DNA of 64,000 nucleotides from Leguminivora glycinivorella (taxonomy: Eukaryota > Arthropoda > Insecta > Lepidoptera > Tortricidae): NCBI RefSeq assembly GCF_023078275.1, contig NC_062980.1, positions 6,746,401 through 6,810,400 of the forward strand, given 5' to 3'. This document shows, piece after piece, positions 41,601-47,600 of this stretch. The position numbers and the translations under genes were made by a program. The notes beneath the pieces were generated by a model that made no database searches, was not told where the DNA came from, and was given only the letters and a program-made list of their open reading frames with translations. The number at the start of each line of letters is the position of its first letter. Position 1 is the stretch's first letter.

Positions 41601-44600
41601 AAGGTGTGAAAATAGAGGTAGAATCGAGATGGATGCGAAGAAAGAGGCATAACAGACCGACAGCGCGAGCCAAAAATACCTACTACTATTAAATTCCAGA
41701 GGTAAAGTCAACGGCTGGAACACCTAAGCAGACAAAGTTTAAAAAAGAAAACAATATTAAAACGTATATTTTAAATGGTTGTCTATTGTTTGCCCGACAG
41801 TCATTTAACATAATATTCATTTGCCCGAATCTAACTTGCCTGAATTTCATTTGCCCGAATGATTTGTTTACCATAAAAATCATATGAAATACTCGTTTAT
41901 CCGAATATTACCTTCCATAATCATACAATGCCATACTATTTGTTAGCCATATTATTAAGTGCAATAATATGGTTTCATAGAATATTCAAACGCCATAAGC
42001 AATTATTGCCATATTAATTGTTGCCCATATTATTACCTAACCTAACCTACTTTCTGATAGCAGTTTAATTTTCCAGGGGGGGGGGTTCTAACCTAACCTA
42101 ACCTACTTTTCCAGCAGTTTCATTCTCCAGGGGGTCACAGTTCTAACCTAACCTAACCTACTTTCTGATAGCAGTTTCATTTTCCAGGGGGTCGCAGTTC
42201 TAACCTAACCTACTGTCTGATAGTATTTTCATTTTCTGGGGGGTCACAGTTCTAACCTAACCTAACCTACTTTTCAAGCAGTTTCCTTTTCCAGAGGTTC
42301 ACAGTTCTAACCTAACCTAACCTACTTTCTGATAGCAGTTTCATTTTCCAGGGGGTCACAGTTCTAACCTAACATAACCTACTTTCTGATAGCAGTTTCA
42401 TTCTCTAGTCCTTCTAGTACCTATTATAGTAGTTTTCGATTCTGCCAAAGCACATTATGGAAATTGACTTTTCTGGACGCTAATTTGTATGACAAATGAT
42501 GGTATGGAATGTGGTAATTACGGATTTCGATGATTCTGACAAATGACATTATGGACACTGACTTTATGGAAAACAAAGTTTCTGGCACTACATTAATATA
42601 GTAAACAATGATTATGGCATAAGATGTTATGAGAAACAATATTATGATTGTTGAATAGGATGGCAAATAAAATTATGGCAAATGAAATTCTGGCAAATGG
42701 GGGTATCCCATTTTAAATGTATTTGAACATTTGAAACTTATTGCTAAAATTCAGTTCTGTTATTTGCCTAAATTGCGGTTGTTTCACTTGAACTGTTTTT
42801 CATTAACTAAATTGTATACTTAAAACCGCCTTAAAAATATGAAAGCGAATGAAGTGAAATATGAAAGTGTTTGTTTTGTTTGTTACACTTTCTCGGTTTA
42901 TCGATTCAATAATGTCCGTAAAAGCAATCAGCCCAAAGCGTAAGGTACAGCGGGACAAATCTCGACTGGGTGACAAATGTAACTGGTCCATTTTTTCCAT
43001 GTTTTACAATGTTTGCATTATCAAATAGAGTGTCCACCGGTTATATATGGTAGGCGTGTTCAGTGGATACATGTAGAACTGCGGCATGTAGAAGTGGATA
43101 CAGCAAAGCAGTAAGAAGGTTCGAGTCCGGCCGGAGCTCGGATGTGTGATTTTTTTTTCCATTTTTCCTTTAGTTTAAAAATATGTAGTACCTAGTATTA
43201 TTATTCTCTTTTTCCTTGCACTAGTTCGCCCTCACCCGAGTTTTCGGCCTCTCCCCACGAGAATGAACCGGCCTGGATAATTTAAGTGGGTCGGCGTCGG
43301 CGCGCATTTGCGTAGCGATAGGTTTAAATTCGTAAATTGCAGTCAGCGTGTCCGGTGGCCGCTGCAGTTCAACGGGCTAATAAACTGATACATTTGATAC
43401 TATATTTCATTTATTACCGTTGTTCTGGGCAACCGATATCGCTGAGTAGGTTGTTAGTAACGATACGGACATATATACAGTAACTGAAAATCGTCTTATT
43501 CATCCTCAGAGCATTTACCTAATACCTAATAAGTACAACAAATATATTACGTTTTCGTTACTAAAATATGGGAGCCTATGTTGCACAGAACAGGTTACTT
43601 TTTTTTAAATGGCGGGCGTTTTTTCGATCCTTGAGGGTAAGTAAATAGGAAGTTTTCCTAAACTGAAGGCTTACAAGACAATAATCGTCTCCACAGGCGG
43701 TCCTACTCACAAACATATTTACGTAGGTATAGGTACCAATAGTTATCTGATTCGTATAGCACCAATTCAATCAATACAATACCTTACTGATTTGCGTCTC
43801 TATCTACATATATCTCGTTTGTATACAAAACTAGGAAGATATCTCAGAACAAAGGGAAATTACGCAAGTCATAAGAAATGTTGAATAGTAAATCAACGAA
43901 CGGGAAACCCACACGAATCATAAATTGATTCGCCTCCGTTCCCCGACATTAATAGCTTCGGATTGAAACAACGATTCGTCGAATTGTTCTGATTTTTGTT
44001 TTGATGCATTTCATTAGAACTAAATTTGAGAATGTCTAAATAGGTGTATTAAGATTACTGCTTTGTATATATACCTCACTATCAGTGCAAACAATAGTAA
44101 GGCTGATGACCGCGAGTCGTCTTATAATGGGTGTCTATAGGGGTTGGTCTGTGGTATTTAAATATACCTACAGGCCGGAATCTCGCAAGAAAATTCGGGA
44201 AATGTTACTGTTACTGCTGCAGTTGTTCGGGGAATATCAATAAATCGGGTATCTAAACTACTCTGCTAGTTCTGATAGCCAAAAATAAACAGCAGATTAC
44301 CGACGAATATAAAATGTGCTCATGCGACGAGGGCAAAGCTGCAATGGAAACCTAGTAATTTAATATAATTATATAGCATTTCTAGTTTCACTTAGGAAGC
44401 GAATGCCCGAGATGGTTGACTGACTCTGCTCTTACGACATAGCACATGACAATACTATACTCGTACCAATGCTTGCAATAGTAGGCGCAAAGGTTGTCAC
44501 CTTTAACACTGTGGTAGAAACGAGGGCATACTTAGCATTGTCGTAGTAATAAGTGTCGCGTTCTGAGTTGCGACAGTCATTCATACTATGATAACTTTTT

Positions 44601-47600
44601 TTAAAGTTGTGTTAGTTTTATGGATTAATCGCATGGCGTAATGTACCTAACCTAGCTTGATATTCTATAGTATTTGAATTAGGTAAATAAATGTGAATAA
44701 ACATTTTAGGCGACAGAGTACAGGAAATAGAGGTAATTCAAAAAATTCTGAATTTCTTTCTGGTGAATCCGTAATATCCGTATTATCCGTTTTATCCAGA
44801 TCCTATAAGACCTTGGATCCAGATCTCAAATTCAATGGATATCTGGATAATTCGGATATCCGGATATCCAGATCTCAAACCCTAGTTGTGAAGGTTATTT
44901 TACCAAGCTCTATGAGGATTATGATTTTTAGCATTAGATAACAGTATTATGTTTAGTAACTGAGCTTATGGTGATGAAAAGGGATCCATGACACTCGACT
45001 CGAGTATGGTCATGATCAATAAGTCCAATAACACATAAATATAAAAGTAATATAAATGGCGCATGACATCATTCACTACATTTTTAGTAATAGGTTTATT
45101 TATATAGTAAATTTTAGAATAAATCAGTTTTTACTTAATACGCCACATACGCGGCGTAGGTATAAGAAAAAAAAAATTGCCGACTATAAATTTAATACAC
45201 AAATATTTCTAATTTCGTAAATACAATTACCCTTATGACTGCTCACTATATGAGATAAGGTGAATAAGGGTAATTCCGAAAGTCGTCTAATTTCGAAAGT
45301 CGTATAAAAACCAGCATTATTTCCATCATAATTATCAAGATTTCCCTTTCAAAATTACCCGAGCATTTCTGTGATTCGGAATTACCCTAAGGCACCTTAT
45401 ATCTGATAGTGACAACATACGAGTCACAAGCGATTGTTATTATAAAAGGTACATCAGAATTACAAATTTCATTCAGCAAGCGGGCATTAGTCCCAGTGCG
45501 ACAGGAAATGCTCGGAGCGGTATTTTGTATGCACATTGTAACTAATAGGTAGTGTATAATAATCGACTTCGCCGACAGATATTATTCTGGAACTGTCAGG
45601 AATGTAACCTCTTTGGAACTGTCTTTTTTGTGACATACTTAAGTGGCAAAGTAGCAAACAAATCGCGTTTACCTTCGGCTTTGGACTCTTGAATGACTAA
45701 ATGGGGCCCTTTACGCTCTTTTCTAGGTCATATTAGCCCGGAAATCGATCTATGAGATGATGGAAATATTATCCCGTATAGATAGTTGGTCGCGTGATAA
45801 ACGATATAACATCGCCGGGGATGGGAACAAGCGCGGATCCAGCTTCGTGCCCAGGGGGAGGGTCACGTGGTAAAGGCCCAGGCCCCAGTGTGGGGGGGGG
45901 GGTCACGCGGTACACATCACACAAATAAATGCCCTTAGCGGGATTCGAACCCAGGACCGCGGCTTAGCAGGCAGGGTCACTACCGACTGAGCTAGACCGG
46001 TCGTCAATGGAACTCTAATAATTCATTTGTAGTCAATACTTTATTGCACTTTCCGACATATGAGAACCTAAGGATATGTTGTATGAATTTCGGTAATAAA
46101 TTACGTGTAACGTCTATCTACGTAAATAATATTGATATGCAATGTTTGGATACACAGCTGTCATGGACGACACATGACGCAACGCGACACAGTTCCACTT
46201 AGTAGTCCACTGACTGCACACTACCAATTTGTAGTACAGCGTTTGTCAAACTGTGGGGCGCGCCCTCCAGGGAGGGGGGGCTGAATAAATGCACACATCT
46301 CTCAGTACCTCGTATTCAGTACCGGGTTCCGGGTACCGGTGGTTCTTAGTCCAAGTGATATGGCGAGACCTTTTCTTCAAGTTCTGCACTATCGTGTTTG
46401 AGTATCCTTGATCTCTAGCCTAAACAGTTTACAGAGATACAAAGAGCAAAGATACTAAAATTTTTTAAATACCAAATTACCAATGAGGTTCTCAGATCAT
46501 ATCAAGACAAAGCTAGCTAGTCTGGGCTGAAAAAGGATATCAGTTGCAGCATTTTCAAAAACCGGCCAAGAGCGTGTCGGGCCACGCTCAGTGTAGGGTT
46601 CCGAAGTTTTCCATATTTTTCTCAAAAACTACTGAACCTATCAAGTTCAAAACAATGTTCCTAGAAAGTCTTTACCAAGTTCTACTTTTGTGATTTTTTT
46701 CATATTTTTTAAACTTATGGTTCAAGTTAGAGGGGGGGGGACGCTATTTTTTTCCTTTAGGAGCAATTATTTCCGAAAATATTAACATTATCAAAAAACA
46801 ATCTTAGTAAACCCTTGTTTATTTTTAAATACCTATCCAACAATATATCACACGTTGGGGTTGGTATATAAAAAAATTATCAGCCCCCACTTTACATGTA
46901 GGGGGGGGTACCCTAATAAAACATTTTTTTCCATTTTTTATTTTTGCACTTTGTTGGCGTGATTGATATACATATTGGGACCAAATTTCAGCTTTCTAGT
47001 GCTAACGGTTACTGAGATTATCCGCGGACGGACAGACAGACAGACATGGCGAAACTATAAGGGTTCCTAGTTGACTAAATGACTACGGAACCCTAAAAAC
47101 TTGCAGTACAGCATTAATCCATTATTTTTAAGTTTTTGCAATGTAGTCAAGGGAAGGCATCCACCTCTAGCAGTGATTAATCAAAAAAAATAGTTCATAA
47201 CATACTGAACTTCAAAACAAAACACATTTAAAAGACCTTGATTTAAGTAATTTGATTAATTGCAGTCCAGTTTTAACTTCAACCTTGACATCCTTAACTG
47301 GATTATGCATTAATGAAGTAATGCAGAGAACAGCCATTTGGAGCTCAACATCTTGGAACTTAATTAACTTAAAAATTGTAATGTTATCAAGATAATTTTT
47401 GTGGTAATTTTTTTAGGCTACTTTCCTAGTCAAATAAGAACTATCTAAATGAATTTTATTGATTTGCTAATATGGAATTAATATGAAATTGAGTCGAGTG
47501 ACATCATGGTCAACTCGTTTACTTTATTTCTTTCTATGTGACTTATTAAATAAAAATTGGGTTTCAAAATAACTACTGTCCATGTTTTTCTTATTATAAT

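Noticed and set aside
43100..43145. ggttcgagtccggccgg resembling a Pol III box B
   Set aside because: No matching box A at a proper distance and no repeat family support in the window.
44760..44890. Clustered ggatatccgga motifs as a possible operator array
   Set aside because: Looks like a degenerate ATCC-type simple repeat or decayed MITE; no regulatory context.
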